Assembly (NCBI GenBank): GCA_020346245.1
Contig: CP070778.1
Coordinates: 1,149,353 to 1,197,633 of the forward strand
Source: Flavobacteriaceae bacterium
GTDB taxonomy: Bacteria > Bacteroidota > Bacteroidia > Flavobacteriales > Flavobacteriaceae
Reading direction: 5' to 3'
Length of the DNA stretch: 48,281 nt
The notes under the pieces were generated by a model. It was not told where the DNA came from. It did not search any database and saw only the letters and a list, made by a program, of their open reading frames with translations. The translations under genes and the position numbers were made by a program. The stretch's first letter is position 1. Each line of letters opens with the position of its first letter. Shown here in pieces: positions 1-9,956 of this stretch.

Positions 1-1
1 A

Positions 2-898
2 TGGATGGGTATTATAGGATTTGTAGATGACTATATCAAAATATTCAAAAAGAATAAAAAAGGACTTAAAGGGAGGTTTAAAATTATAGGTCAGGTTGTT
101 CTTGGTCTAATTGTCGGTGCAACCTTATACTTCCATCCGGAAGTCACTATGCGCGAAAGGACCAATACTATAATTACGGAACAATATAAGGTCGAAAAAA
201 TTACAGGGGAAGATATTAAATCTACAATGACCACTGTTCCGTTTTTTAAAAATAATGAATTGGATTATAGTAACCTCATCTCCTGGTTGGGTGAGAATGC
301 AGTATCGTATGCCTGGCTAATTTTTATACCCATTGTAATCTTAATAGTTACTGCGGTTTCTAATGGAGCAAACCTTACTGATGGCATTGATGGCCTGGCG
401 GCAGGTTCTTCGGCCATAATAGTGCTCACACTGGGAATTTTTGCATGGGTATCGGGTAATATCATTTTTTCCGAATACCTGGATATCATGTACATACCAA
501 GGGCTGGTGAGCTTTTGGTTTTCATAGCGGCTTTTGTGGGTTCATTGGTGGGGTTTTTATGGTACAACGCATTTCCTGCTCAGGTATTTATGGGCGACAC
601 TGGAAGTCTTACAATAGGTGGTGTCATTGCAGTAATTGCATTAATTGTCAGAAAAGAATTATTGATCCCTATTCTGTGCGGAATATTCTTTGCAGAATCC
701 ATATCAGTGATGTTACAGGTAGGTTATTTCAAATACACAAAAAAAAAATCTGGAGAGGGGAAACGTATTTTTTTAATGGCACCCTTGCACCACCATTATC
801 AAAAAAAGGGGTATCACGAAAGTAAAATAGTTACAAGGTTTTGGATTATAGGAATTCTATTGGCCATAATTACAATTGTGACACTCAAAGTGAGATAA
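2..898 (+). CDS. mraY: Phospho-N-acetylmuramoyl-pentapeptide transferase, 5' end outside window
   Basis: Inner-membrane enzyme that moves phospho-MurNAc-pentapeptide from UDP to undecaprenyl phosphate, making lipid I. The left window edge cuts the gene: the frame is already open at base 2, so roughly the first hundred residues lie outside. Visible family motifs are the acidic GFVDDYIK near the edge, the [10 protein letters not shown] loop, the FMGDTGSL loop and the histidine-rich [11 protein letters not shown] segment, separated by hydrophobic membrane spans. A polar stretch of about 55 residues (bases about 130-290) lies between membrane spans; I recall such an insert in Bacteroidetes homologues, but cannot verify it here. 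The stop overlaps the murD start as TAATG, so translation is probably coupled. It is the first visible gene of the dcw cluster. Confidence 0.96.
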   Translation, partial: WMGIIGFVDDYIKIFKKNKKGLKGRFKIIGQVVLGLIVGATLYFHPEVTMRERTNTIITEQYKVEKITGEDIKSTMTTVPFFKNNELDYSNLISWLGENAVSYAWLIFIPIVILIVTAVSNGANLTDGIDGLAAGSSAIIVLTLGIFAWVSGNIIFSEYLDIMYIPRAGELLVFIAAFVGSLVGFLWYNAFPAQVFMGDTGSLTIGGVIAVIALIVRKELLIPILCGIFFAESISVMLQVGYFKYTKKKSGEGKRIFLMAPLHHHYQKKGYHESKIVTRFWIIGILLAIITIVTLKVR

Positions 899-2232
899 TG
901 AAACTAATGGTTGTACTCGGAGCTGGTGAAAGTGGAGTAGGAACAGCTATTCTGGCAAAAAAAAAGAATTACCTGGTATTTGTCTCAGATAAGGGTAAGA
1001 TTAAAAAAAAATATAAGGACGTTCTTGAACATTTTGAGATTGATTGGGAGGAACAACAACATTCGGAAGATAGAATTCTAAATGCTGATATTGTAATGAA
1101 AAGTCCTGGTATTCCGGATACAGTACCACTGGTAAAAAAGCTTATTACTAAAGGTGTTCCCGTAATTTCCGAGATTGAGTTTGCTACAAAATTCACAGAC
1201 GCTAAAATTATAGGAATTACAGGCAGCAATGGAAAAACCACCACTACAATGCTTACCTATCACATATTAAAAAAGGGAGGCTTAAACGTAGGAATGGCAG
1301 GTAATATTGGAGATAGTTTTGCCAAAATGGTAGCGGAAAACGACTATGATTACTATGTGCTTGAAATAAGCAGTTTTCAGTTAGATGGAATAGTTGATTT
1401 TAAACCAAGTATAGCGGTAATAACAAATATTACCCCAGACCATTTAGACAGGTATGAACATTCTTTTGAGAACTATGTGTCTTCAAAATTCAGGATTGTA
1501 AAAAACCACAGTACCAAGGACAGTTTAATTTATGATTTTGATGATCAGGTAATTACAAACTGGCTGGAAAATAACCCAATTAGATCAAAATTATTGCCTT
1601 TTAGCATTGCGAAAAAGCTTAGTGAAGGGGCATGGTTAGAGAATGATAAAATAGTAATTAGAACAGAAAATAATACAATAGAAATGGAAGCAGATTCTTT
1701 GGCATTAGAAGGTTTACATAACCTTAAAAATACAATGGCGGCATCAACGGTTGCAAAGTTGGTTGGTATTAGAAAGGATACTATTCGCGAAAGTATTCAG
1801 AATTTTCAGGGAGCTGCACACCGCCTGGAAAAGGTCTTAAAAATTCATCATGTGCAGTACATAAATGATTCAAAGGCTACCAATGTAAATGCAACTTACT
1901 ATGCTTTGGAAAGTATGAGCACTCCTGTTGTATGGATTGTTGGTGGAATAGATAAAGGGAATGATTATAAAATTCTTATGCCTTTGGTAAGGGAAAAAGT
2001 AAAGGCCATCATTTGTCTGGGAATGGATAATTCTAAAATTAAATATGCTTTTGGCAATGTAGTAGATCTGCTGGTCGAGACGTATGCAATGAGTGAGGCT
2101 GTGAAAGTGGCTTATAAAATCGCCGAAAGGGGAGATACTGTTTTACTATCCCCGGCCTGTGCCAGTTTTGACCTTTTTAAAAATTATGAAGACAGAGGAA
2201 ATCAATTTAAAGAAGCAATAAAAGACTTGTAA
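898..2232 (+). CDS. murD: UDP-N-acetylmuramoylalanine--D-glutamate ligase
   Basis: Cytoplasmic Mur ligase that adds D-Glu to UDP-MurNAc-L-Ala using ATP. It is 444 residues, normal for the family. An N-terminal Rossmann-like UDP-binding part starts with VVLGAGESGVG (residues 5-15). The ATP P-loop GSNGKTTT is at 109-116 and the Mur ligase motif NITPDHLDRY at 177-186; NDSKATN and a C-terminal ligase domain follow. The frame is open further upstream to base 841, but that part lies inside mraY; the ATG at 898 overlaps the mraY stop and puts the nucleotide-binding strand at the very N-terminus, so I chose it. A second ATG at 907 would remove three residues and cannot be excluded. ftsW follows after two bases, so this is one operon. 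Confidence 0.97.
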   Translation: MKLMVVLGAGESGVGTAILAKKKNYLVFVSDKGKIKKKYKDVLEHFEIDWEEQQHSEDRILNADIVMKSPGIPDTVPLVKKLITKGVPVISEIEFATKFTDAKIIGITGSNGKTTTTMLTYHILKKGGLNVGMAGNIGDSFAKMVAENDYDYYVLEISSFQLDGIVDFKPSIAVITNITPDHLDRYEHSFENYVSSKFRIVKNHSTKDSLIYDFDDQVITNWLENNPIRSKLLPFSIAKKLSEGAWLENDKIVIRTENNTIEMEADSLALEGLHNLKNTMAASTVAKLVGIRKDTIRESIQNFQGAAHRLEKVLKIHHVQYINDSKATNVNATYYALESMSTPVVWIVGGIDKGNDYKILMPLVREKVKAIICLGMDNSKIKYAFGNVVDLLVETYAMSEAVKVAYKIAERGDTVLLSPACASFDLFKNYEDRGNQFKEAIKDL

Positions 2233-2234
2233 AA

Positions 2235-3434
2235 ATGTCCGGGTTTTTTGGAAATATAAAAGGAGATAAAGCCATTTGGGGTGTAGTTGCCCTACTAGCT
2301 CTATTTTCATTTTTACCAGTTTACAGCGCCAGCAGCAATCTGGTTTATGTAGTTGGAAATGGCACTACAATTGGCCATTTGGTTAAACATGGAATGTTAT
2401 TGATTTTAGGATTTGGAATAATCTATGGGGTCCATAAAATCCCTACACATTTTTTTAAGGGCTTATCCATTATAGCTCTGCCGGTTGTTTTGGTCCTATT
2501 GGTATATACACTGGCACAGGGTACAACAATAGAGGGTGCGAACGCGAGTAGGTGGATACGCCTTCCTTTAGTTGGAATTACTTTTCAAACCTCAAATCTC
2601 GCAGCTGTAGTGCTCATGATATATGTGGCAAGATACCTGACCAAAATCAAAGATAAAACAATCACTTTCAGTGAAAGCCTGGTACCCTTGTGGCTTCCTG
2701 TTTTTATTGTCACGATTTTAATTTTACCGGCCAACTTCTCTACAGCTGCCATTCTGTTTTTTATGGTGCTCACACTTTGTTTTTTGGGGGGTTATCCGCT
2801 AAAGTATCTTTCAGGTATAGTGGGTACTGGTTTAATAATACTTACCATTTTTATTCTAACAGCAAAGGCTTTTCCGGATCTTTTTCCGAACAGAGTCGAT
2901 ACCTGGATAAATAGGGTCGAAAGTTTTTGGGACCCGGCCGATACTGAGGCAGATTATCAGATAGAAAAAGCAAAAATTGCCATTGCAAGCGGCGGCATAA
3001 TAGGGAATGGAGCAGGGAAAAGTGTTATGAAAAATTTCCTGCCTCAGAGTTCGTCAGATTTTATCTATGCAATTATAATTGAAGAGTACGGCCTGGTTGG
3101 AGGGTTTGTGCTAATGTTCTTTTATATGCTTTTGCTGTTCCGAATTGTGGTTGTTGCAAATTCAAATGAGACAGTATTTGGCAAATTATTGGTAGTTGGT
3201 GTTGGGCTGCCCATTGTTTTTCAGGCACTGATTAACATGGCGGTTGCTGTAGAATTATTTCCTGTAACCGGACAGACTTTGCCTCTTATAAGTAGCGGAG
3301 GAACATCTATTTGGATGACTTGTCTGGCAATTGGAATAGTGTTGAGTGCGAGCAGGAAATTTAAAACGGTTGATACTAAAAAATCTGATATAGATAATAC
3401 TAACCCCTTAGAAATACTAAGTGGACAACTATAG
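2235..3434 (+). CDS. ftsW: Lipid II polymerase FtsW, SEDS family
   Basis: Polytopic inner-membrane glycosyltransferase of the SEDS family that polymerises lipid II at the septum with its partner penicillin-binding protein. It has 399 residues and about ten hydrophobic spans. The long extracytoplasmic loop with [11 protein letters not shown] and the segment [16 protein letters not shown], followed by GNGAGKS and [14 protein letters not shown], are typical of FtsW/RodA, as is the C-terminal [13 protein letters not shown] motif. Its place between murD and murG favours FtsW over RodA. The ATG lies two bases after the murD stop, and the last 14 bases overlap murG. Confidence 0.96.
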   Translation: MSGFFGNIKGDKAIWGVVALLALFSFLPVYSASSNLVYVVGNGTTIGHLVKHGMLLILGFGIIYGVHKIPTHFFKGLSIIALPVVLVLLVYTLAQGTTIEGANASRWIRLPLVGITFQTSNLAAVVLMIYVARYLTKIKDKTITFSESLVPLWLPVFIVTILILPANFSTAAILFFMVLTLCFLGGYPLKYLSGIVGTGLIILTIFILTAKAFPDLFPNRVDTWINRVESFWDPADTEADYQIEKAKIAIASGGIIGNGAGKSVMKNFLPQSSSDFIYAIIIEEYGLVGGFVLMFFYMLLLFRIVVVANSNETVFGKLLVVGVGLPIVFQALINMAVAVELFPVTGQTLPLISSGGTSIWMTCLAIGIVLSASRKFKTVDTKKSDIDNTNPLEILSGQL

Positions 3435-4512
3435 GTTTATATTATCCGGTGGTGGAACCGGAGGCCATATTTATCCTGCAATAGCCATAGCAGATGAATT
3501 AAAATTAAGATATCCGGATGCGGCATTTTTATTCGTAGGAGCAAAGGACAGAATGGAAATGGAAAAAGTGCCAAATGCAGGATATAAGATAGAAGGTTTA
3601 TGGATTAGTGGGATACAAAGAAAATTGACATTAAAAAATTTAATGTTCCCATTTAAACTAATAAGTAGTTTGATAAGTGCAGGAAAAATAGTAGCGAAGT
3701 TTAAGCCCAATATGGTTATTGGCACCGGGGGATTTGCCAGTGGACCGGTATTAAAAATGGCTGCACGAAAAGGAATTCCCTGCATGATACAGGAGCAGAA
3801 TTCATATGCTGGTATAACCAATAAGTTATTGGCTAAAAAGGCTGCAAAGATCTGTGTTGCTTATGATGATATGGAAAGGTTTTTCCCGGCAGACAAGGTT
3901 GTAAAAACTGGGAATCCTGTAAGAGCAGATCTTATAGAGCCCTTAAAGCACGTTAATGAAACTTATGAGTTTTTTGGTTTGAATCCGGAAAAAATAACAC
4001 TGCTTGTCCTGGGGGGCAGTTTGGGTGCACGAAAAATAAATGAACTGATAGAAAAGGAATTAGATTTCTTTTCAAAATTAGGAGTTCAACTTTTATGGCA
4101 ATGCGGCCAAATGTACTATAAGGAGTACAAAAAATATCATTCTGCGGATGTAAAAGTTCACGATTTTTTATACAAAATGAATTTTGCCTATTCAGCAGCA
4201 GACATAATAATTTCAAGAGCCGGAGCAAGTTCGGTTTCTGAATTATGCATTGTTGGTAAACCAGTACTGTTTATCCCGTCGCCAAATGTTGCAGAAGACC
4301 ATCAAACCAAAAATGCAAGGAGTCTTGTCTTAAAACAAGCAGCATTAATGGTGGAGGAAAAAGATCTGGAAGATAAATTTGAAACCGTTTTTTCAGAACT
4401 GAGTAAATCTGAAAAGCGTAAGAAATCATTGAGTGAAAATATAAAGGCCTTGGCACTACCCGATGCCACAAAGAATATAGTAGATGAAATAGAACATTTG
4501 CTAAAAGTTTAA
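3421..4512 (+). CDS. murG: UDP-GlcNAc:lipid I N-acetylglucosaminyltransferase
   Basis: Membrane-associated GT-B glycosyltransferase that converts lipid I to lipid II. It is 363 residues. The N-terminal glycine-rich loop [11 protein letters not shown] (10-20), the second glycine-rich loop [10 protein letters not shown] and the UDP-GlcNAc-binding part [11 protein letters not shown], with the later AEDHQTKNA, are all present. The start is a GTG at 3421 inside the ftsW coding region, giving a 14-base overlap; it is chosen because the first glycine-rich loop begins only nine residues later and no ATG lies closer. This overlap suggests translation coupled to ftsW. The stop is followed after one base by the murC ATG. 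Confidence 0.97.
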   Translation: MDNYRFILSGGGTGGHIYPAIAIADELKLRYPDAAFLFVGAKDRMEMEKVPNAGYKIEGLWISGIQRKLTLKNLMFPFKLISSLISAGKIVAKFKPNMVIGTGGFASGPVLKMAARKGIPCMIQEQNSYAGITNKLLAKKAAKICVAYDDMERFFPADKVVKTGNPVRADLIEPLKHVNETYEFFGLNPEKITLLVLGGSLGARKINELIEKELDFFSKLGVQLLWQCGQMYYKEYKKYHSADVKVHDFLYKMNFAYSAADIIISRAGASSVSELCIVGKPVLFIPSPNVAEDHQTKNARSLVLKQAALMVEEKDLEDKFETVFSELSKSEKRKKSLSENIKALALPDATKNIVDEIEHLLKV

Positions 4513-4513
4513 T

Positions 4514-5866
4514 ATGACGCTGAAAGACATACATAACATTTATTTTATCGGTATCGGAGGCATTGGTATGTCTGCACTTGCCAGGTACTTTAAGTTGCTA
4601 AAAAAGAATGTAGCAGGATATGACAAAACAGAAACACCATTAACCCGGGAGATTTCTGATTTGGGCATTGCGGTACATTATGAAGATGACATTTCTAAAA
4701 TTCCCACAGTATATAAAAACAAAAAGGGTACCCTAATTGTCTACACACCGGCAATTCCTGCTGACCATAGAGAGTACAACTACTTTGCTTCCGAAGGCTT
4801 TCAAATAAAAAAACGATCGGAAGTATTGGGGATTATTACACGAGATACTTTCTGTTTTGCAGTAGCCGGAACACATGGTAAAACAACCACAAGTAGTATA
4901 CTGGCACATTTATTAAGAGAGACCGGTACTCCGGTTACAGCCTTTCTTGGAGGTATTTCTGAAGACTTTAATAGTAATTTCTGGTTCGGAGGTAGTGAAT
5001 ATTCCGTTGTGGAAGCCGATGAATATGATCGTTCATTCTTACGGTTATCACCCAATATTGCTTGTATTACTTCCATGGATGCTGATCATTTGGACATTTA
5101 CGGAGACAGCATGGAACTTAGAAAATCGTTTAAAGAATTTGTAGAAAAACTAAAACCCGGCGGGAAGCTTTTCATTAGAAATGGCCTGCCTTTGGAAGGA
5201 ATAACATATGGAATAGATGATGATTCGGATTATTGCATTAGAAATTTAAGGATAATACATGGCGCCTACATATTTGATTTGGAAACTCCAGACACTACCC
5301 TTAAAGGTGTTAAGTTTAACAAACCAGGAAAGCACAACCTGCTTAACGGTTTAGTTGCCTTTGCAATGGCAATACAGATTGGTCCCCCACCTAATCTTCT
5401 TGTCAAAGCTTTAGAAACCTTTAAGGGAGTGCAACGGAGATTTTCATATAGGATCAATAAAGTAGACTTTGTTTTTATCGATGATTATGCACACCATCCG
5501 ACAGAAATAAATGCCGTATATGATGCCATTTCAGAGATGCACGCCAGCAAGAAAACCCTGGTAGTTTTCCAACCACATTTATTTTCCAGGACAAGGGATT
5601 TCGCTGATGAATTTGCTCTAAGTCTTTCACAATTTGATAGTGTTTTATTATTGGATATTTATCCGGCAAGAGAAAAGCCCATTGAAGGAGTGAATTCTGA
5701 ATGGCTAATGAGTAAAATAAAGAATCCAAATAAAAAATTAATGCGAAAAACTGATCTGATAGCCGAAATTAAAAGGCAAAAACCGGAGGTATTGGTTACC
5801 ATGGGTGCCGGAGATATTGGATTGGAAATATCAAAAATAGAACAAGAACTTGAATATGAAAATTAA
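4514..5866 (+). CDS. murC: UDP-N-acetylmuramate--L-alanine ligase
   Basis: Cytoplasmic ATP-dependent ligase that adds the first amino acid, L-Ala, to UDP-MurNAc. It is 450 residues. The N-terminal UDP-binding fold has FIGIGGIGMSALA (11-23), the P-loop GTHGKTTT is at 119-126, and SMDADHLDIYGD and the DDYAHHPTEI motif follow in family order. The C-terminal domain ends with the usual GAGDIG segment. It starts one base after the murG stop and its last 11 bases overlap the likely ftsQ start, so it sits inside the same transcript. ddlB, which follows murC in many Proteobacteria, is absent here, as is usual in Bacteroidetes dcw clusters. Confidence 0.97.
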   Translation: MTLKDIHNIYFIGIGGIGMSALARYFKLLKKNVAGYDKTETPLTREISDLGIAVHYEDDISKIPTVYKNKKGTLIVYTPAIPADHREYNYFASEGFQIKKRSEVLGIITRDTFCFAVAGTHGKTTTSSILAHLLRETGTPVTAFLGGISEDFNSNFWFGGSEYSVVEADEYDRSFLRLSPNIACITSMDADHLDIYGDSMELRKSFKEFVEKLKPGGKLFIRNGLPLEGITYGIDDDSDYCIRNLRIIHGAYIFDLETPDTTLKGVKFNKPGKHNLLNGLVAFAMAIQIGPPPNLLVKALETFKGVQRRFSYRINKVDFVFIDDYAHHPTEINAVYDAISEMHASKKTLVVFQPHLFSRTRDFADEFALSLSQFDSVLLLDIYPAREKPIEGVNSEWLMSKIKNPNKKLMRKTDLIAEIKRQKPEVLVTMGAGDIGLEISKIEQELEYEN

Positions 5867-6575
5867 TTGGAATTACGTCAAATTTATTTGTTTAATGATT
5901 TGTATTACAGGTCTTTATGCATTTTCAGGTCACAGAAGTGATACGAGAAGAGTAGAGGAGGTTTCGTTAAAATTCATTGGTGAGAACAATCTCTACCTCA
6001 CAAAGTCAATGGTTAATAAATTGTTAATACAAAATTATGGGATCATTAAAAACATGCCCAAAGAAAAATTAGATTTGGATACTATAGAAAAGGTCATTGA
6101 GACCAATGAAATGGTAAAAAGTGCCCAAGTTTATCTTACTATAGACGGCAAGCTTACATCAAAAATTGTACAGAGGCAGCCAATCGGACGTGTAGAGGGA
6201 AAGACTAAATTTTACCTGGATGAGGAAGGTAAAAATATGCCATTATCCAGAAATCACTCTGCAAGGGTGCCAATCATCACGGGCAATATTACTGGTAAGA
6301 GTTTAGAAGACGTTTATGTGATATTGAAGTACATAAACAGGGACGACTTTTTAAGAAAAAATGTTATCGGAATTCATATTGAACATGAGGATAATTATCA
6401 GTTAAAATTCCGCGTAGAAAATTTTGTTGTCAATTTGGGCGATGTGGAGAATTTGGAACAGAAGTTCAACAATTTTAAAGCTTTTTATACCAAAGCTGCC
6501 AAGGACAAAACATTGGAAAACTATAATATAGTAAGCTTAGAATTTAATAATCAGGTAGTGTGCACCAAAATTTAA
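5856..6575 (+). CDS. ftsQ: Cell division protein FtsQ/DivIB
   Basis: Bitopic inner-membrane divisome protein that links the Z ring with septal wall synthesis. It has 239 residues. The N-terminus is a short cytoplasmic stretch plus one hydrophobic helix (about residues 8-25), followed by a periplasmic part whose first section (about 35-105) fits a POTRA domain; the ILKYINRDDFLRKNVIGIH region fits the FtsQ beta domain. Sequence similarity is weak, as usual for FtsQ, so position between murC and ftsA carries much of the call. The frame is open from a TTG at 5850, but the ATG at 5856 is preferred; it overlaps murC by 11 bases. Confidence 0.88.
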   Translation: MKINWNYVKFICLMICITGLYAFSGHRSDTRRVEEVSLKFIGENNLYLTKSMVNKLLIQNYGIIKNMPKEKLDLDTIEKVIETNEMVKSAQVYLTIDGKLTSKIVQRQPIGRVEGKTKFYLDEEGKNMPLSRNHSARVPIITGNITGKSLEDVYVILKYINRDDFLRKNVIGIHIEHEDNYQLKFRVENFVVNLGDVENLEQKFNNFKAFYTKAAKDKTLENYNIVSLEFNNQVVCTKI

Positions 6576-6581
6576 ATTAAT

Positions 6582-7904
6582 ATGGAAAATAGCAATTATT
6601 CAGTTGGATTAGACATAGGTACTACAAAAATTGTTGCCATAATTGGAAAAGAAAACGAATATGGTAAGATTGAAGTGTTGGGCATAGGCAGATCAAAAAG
6701 CCTTGGTGTACATCGGGGTGTGGTAAATAACATAACACAAACCATAAAGTCTATTCAACAGGCCGTTGAACAGGCGGAAGCCGATTCCGGATTAAAAATA
6801 GGTTCTGTAGTTGTTGGGATCGCCGGACAGCATATTAGGAGCCTGCAGCATAGCGATTACATTACAAGGGCTAATTCTGAGGAAGTAATCAATGAAGATG
6901 ATCTGGATAAACTTTGTAACCAGGTATATAAGTTGGTTATGTTACCGGGAGAGGAGATCATCCATGTTTTGCCTCAGGAATATAAGGTAGACGGTCAGGC
7001 CGAAATAAAACAGCCTATAGGGATGTATGGAGGCAGGCTCGAAGCTAATTTCCATGTGGTTGTTGGTCAGGTTTCATCGATAAAAAATATTGGCAGATGC
7101 ATTAAAAGTGCGGGCCTCGACCTGGGTAATATTACTTTGGAACCCCTGGCATCTTCAGATGCAGTTCTTAGCCAGGAGGAGAAAGAAGCTGGGGTTGCTT
7201 TAATTGATATAGGTGGTGGGACAACGGACCTGGCTATTTTTAAAGACGGTATTATTAGACATACAGCAGTAATTCCTTTTGGCGGGAACGTTATAACCGA
7301 AGACATTAAAGAAGGCTGTTCAATAATTGAGAAACAGGCAGAACTTCTTAAAATGAAATTTGGTTCTGCATGGCCAGGTGAAAATAAAGACAACGAAATA
7401 GTTTCTATACCTGGATTACGAGGAAGAGAACCCAAAGAAATCACCCTTAAAAATCTTTCTAAAATCATACATGCGAGGGTTGTCGAAATTGTTGAGCAGG
7501 TATATGTAGAAATCAAAAATTACGGCCACGAGGAGCAAAAGAAAAAACTGATCGCCGGAATAGTTTTAACCGGGGGTGGCAGCCAGTTAAAGCATTTAAA
7601 GCAGCTGGTAGAATATATTACCGGCATGGATACCAGAATTGGATATCCCAATGAGCATTTAGCAGGCGATTCCGATCAGGAAATTGCCAGCCCCCTGTAT
7701 GCAACTGCTGTAGGGTTGCTTATGAATGCTATAGAGAATAAAGAAAAAAACCTTATTTATCAGGAAGAAGCCAAGACTGAAGAAGAATTGGTATTAGAAG
7801 GACATCCTGAGGGAAGAACATTCGAAAAGTCAAAGGGGGAAAGAAAAAATGTATTTGATGTTTGGTCAGAGAAACTTAAAGATTTTTTAGATAACGCAGA
7901 GTAA
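6582..7904 (+). CDS. ftsA: Cell division protein FtsA, actin-like Z-ring tether
   Basis: Actin-family ATPase that anchors FtsZ to the membrane and recruits later divisome proteins. It is 440 residues. The phosphate-1 motif GLDIGTTKIVAIIG is at the N-terminus, the phosphate-2 motif ALIDIGGGTTDLAIF is mid-protein, and the adenosine motif GIVLTGGGSQLK is near residue 330. The C-terminus VFDVWSEKLKDFLDNAE fits an amphipathic membrane-targeting helix, preceded by a charged linker. The gene begins six bases after ftsQ and ends 40 bases before ftsZ. Confidence 0.97.
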   Translation: MENSNYSVGLDIGTTKIVAIIGKENEYGKIEVLGIGRSKSLGVHRGVVNNITQTIKSIQQAVEQAEADSGLKIGSVVVGIAGQHIRSLQHSDYITRANSEEVINEDDLDKLCNQVYKLVMLPGEEIIHVLPQEYKVDGQAEIKQPIGMYGGRLEANFHVVVGQVSSIKNIGRCIKSAGLDLGNITLEPLASSDAVLSQEEKEAGVALIDIGGGTTDLAIFKDGIIRHTAVIPFGGNVITEDIKEGCSIIEKQAELLKMKFGSAWPGENKDNEIVSIPGLRGREPKEITLKNLSKIIHARVVEIVEQVYVEIKNYGHEEQKKKLIAGIVLTGGGSQLKHLKQLVEYITGMDTRIGYPNEHLAGDSDQEIASPLYATAVGLLMNAIENKEKNLIYQEEAKTEEELVLEGHPEGRTFEKSKGERKNVFDVWSEKLKDFLDNAE

Positions 7905-7944
7905 ACCTAAATAGTAGCACCTAATAACAAGTAACACAGAAAAC

Positions 7945-9855
7945 ATGAGCAAGAACACCGAATTTGAAAATATAGCCTTTGATTTACCAAAAAATCAGAG
8001 CAATGTAATTAAAGTAATTGGCGTTGGAGGTGGCGGAAGTAATGCTATAAATCACATGTTCCAGGCAGGAATAAATGGAGTGGACTTTGTGATTTGTAAT
8101 ACCGATTCACAGGCTTTGCAAAATAGCCCTGTCCCCAATAAAATACAATTAGGTGTTTCTCTTACAGAAGGACTCGGAGCTGGTGCCAACCCTGAAGTAG
8201 GAGAGCAGGCAGCCCTCGAGAGTATGGAGGAAATTAAGCGAATGCTTGATAATACCACTAAAATGATTTTTATCACTGCCGGTATGGGTGGTGGAACTGG
8301 TACCGGGGCAGCTCCGGTTATCGCTAAGCAAGCTAAAGAAATGGATGTCCTTACTGTGGGGATTGTTACCATGCCATTTCAGTTCGAAGGTAAAATGAGA
8401 TGTCAGCAGGCTCAAATTGGTATCGAAAAACTTCGCTCTAATGTAGACTCTTTAATTGTAATCAATAATAATAAATTAAGGGAAGTATATGGAAATTTGG
8501 GCTTTAAAGCAGGTTTTTCAAAAGCAGATGAAGTGCTGGCAACGGCGGCCAGGGGAATTGCCGAAGTAATTACCCACCATTATACTCAGAATATTGACTT
8601 ACGTGATGCTAAAACAGTGCTATCAAATAGTGGTACGGCCATTATGGGTTCTTCCATGGCATCGGGTTCAGCCAGAGCACAGGAAGCCATAATGAAAGCA
8701 CTGGATTCTCCATTATTGAATGACAATAAGATTACAGGTGCTAAAAACGTTCTGTTGCTTATTGTTTCGGGATCCCAGGAGATTACTATTGACGAAATAG
8801 GGGAAATTAATGATCATATTCAAATTGAGGCAGGTCATGGAGCTAACATTATTATGGGCGTAGGTGAGGATGAAAACCTGGGTGAGGCAATAGCTGTTAC
8901 TGTAATTGCCACCGGTTTTAATATTGACCAGCAAGATGAAATTGTTAATACTGAAACCAAAAAAATCATACACACTCTTGAAGATGAGCAAAAAGCAGAG
9001 CAGGATTTAAGTGATGAAAATGTCGTATACCAGTTGGAAGAAGAAGAGGAAGAGGTAGATTTTGAGCCTGTAATAAAACATTCTTTGGACACAGAAGAGA
9101 CTATCGATCTGATTCCGACAACCAATTATATCAGAAATTTTAATGTGTTTTACGAAGAGGTTATTGCAGAAGAAGTTTCAGAAGAAGATTTCATTATCAT
9201 TGATTCTAAAAAAGATCTGAAGGATATTGAGGTAATAGATCCAGAGGAATTATCAGGTAAAATTGATGACAAGGAGCAGATAGCGCTACGATTTGATATG
9301 CCATTGACAGATTCTGCCGAAGAAGAGAATGAAAATGTTATTACTTTCAGTCTGGATGAAAATATAAATGATCTTGATGTTAATGAACATATAGAGGTAG
9401 TTCCTGTTTTGGAATACAACAAAGAAGGAGAAACACGCTACAGTCTTGATGACTATATGGAACTGGAAAATAATTTAACCGGTGCAAAGTCCAAAGCTGA
9501 GGAATTTGAACCTAAACTGGTAGAAGATGAATTGGTTTTTGAGAGAAAGACAATAGCTGGGAAAGATGAAGTTGAAACCAATGACAAAGATCCTATGAAT
9601 ACTCCAATTGAAGAAATACTAAAAGAAAGGGCTGATGAGCGAAGAAGAAAGCTAAAGGATTTTAACTACAAATTCAAGAATAGCGTAAATAATATTGATG
9701 AAATTGAAAAGGAACCGGCTTATAAACGTCAGGGCATAGATTTAAATGAAAACCCCAAAGAGGGTAAAGTCTCCAGGACCACTTTAAGTGAAGATAGCAA
9801 TGATGAAATTCAGTTGCGTTCTAACAACTCCTTTTTACATGATAATGTGGATTAG
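7945..9855 (+). CDS. ftsZ: Cell division protein FtsZ with long acidic linker
   Basis: Tubulin-like GTPase that forms the division ring in the cytoplasm. It has 636 residues against roughly 350-400 in most bacteria. The GTPase core spans about 20-330: the glycine-rich loop GVGGGGSNA (26-34), the tubulin signature GGGTGTG (115-121) and the T7 synergy loop NIDLRD (216-221) are intact. From about residue 340 to 600 follows a low-complexity, Glu/Asp-rich linker, and the protein ends in NNSFLHDNVD, which differs from the proteobacterial DIPAFLR-type tail and fits the flavobacterial C-terminal peptide as I know it. A strong hairpin terminator lies 37 bases after the stop, so this is probably the last gene of the dcw transcript. 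Confidence 0.97.
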   Translation: MSKNTEFENIAFDLPKNQSNVIKVIGVGGGGSNAINHMFQAGINGVDFVICNTDSQALQNSPVPNKIQLGVSLTEGLGAGANPEVGEQAALESMEEIKRMLDNTTKMIFITAGMGGGTGTGAAPVIAKQAKEMDVLTVGIVTMPFQFEGKMRCQQAQIGIEKLRSNVDSLIVINNNKLREVYGNLGFKAGFSKADEVLATAARGIAEVITHHYTQNIDLRDAKTVLSNSGTAIMGSSMASGSARAQEAIMKALDSPLLNDNKITGAKNVLLLIVSGSQEITIDEIGEINDHIQIEAGHGANIIMGVGEDENLGEAIAVTVIATGFNIDQQDEIVNTETKKIIHTLEDEQKAEQDLSDENVVYQLEEEEEEVDFEPVIKHSLDTEETIDLIPTTNYIRNFNVFYEEVIAEEVSEEDFIIIDSKKDLKDIEVIDPEELSGKIDDKEQIALRFDMPLTDSAEEENENVITFSLDENINDLDVNEHIEVVPVLEYNKEGETRYSLDDYMELENNLTGAKSKAEEFEPKLVEDELVFERKTIAGKDEVETNDKDPMNTPIEEILKERADERRRKLKDFNYKFKNSVNNIDEIEKEPAYKRQGIDLNENPKEGKVSRTTLSEDSNDEIQLRSNNSFLHDNVD

Positions 9856-9891
9856 TCAGATTACGGAGTAACGTGCCCAAACTTAGAATAG

Positions 9892-9930
9892 ACCCGAAAA
9901 GGCCCTACTTTTTCGGGTTTATTTTTTATC
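9892..9930 (+). terminator. Rho-independent terminator after ftsZ
   Basis: A perfect 9-base-pair stem (ACCCGAAAA at 9892-9900 with TTTTCGGGT at 9910-9918) and a 9-base loop, followed by a T-rich run. It ends the dcw operon and separates it from yqeY. Confidence 0.85.
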
Positions 9931-9956
9931 TTGTCGCTTCTAAAATCCTAAACAAT

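Noticed and set aside
7067..7516. 149-codon open frame on the minus strand
   Set aside because: It is antisense to the core of ftsA and rich in Ser/Ile/Pro in the way shadow frames are.
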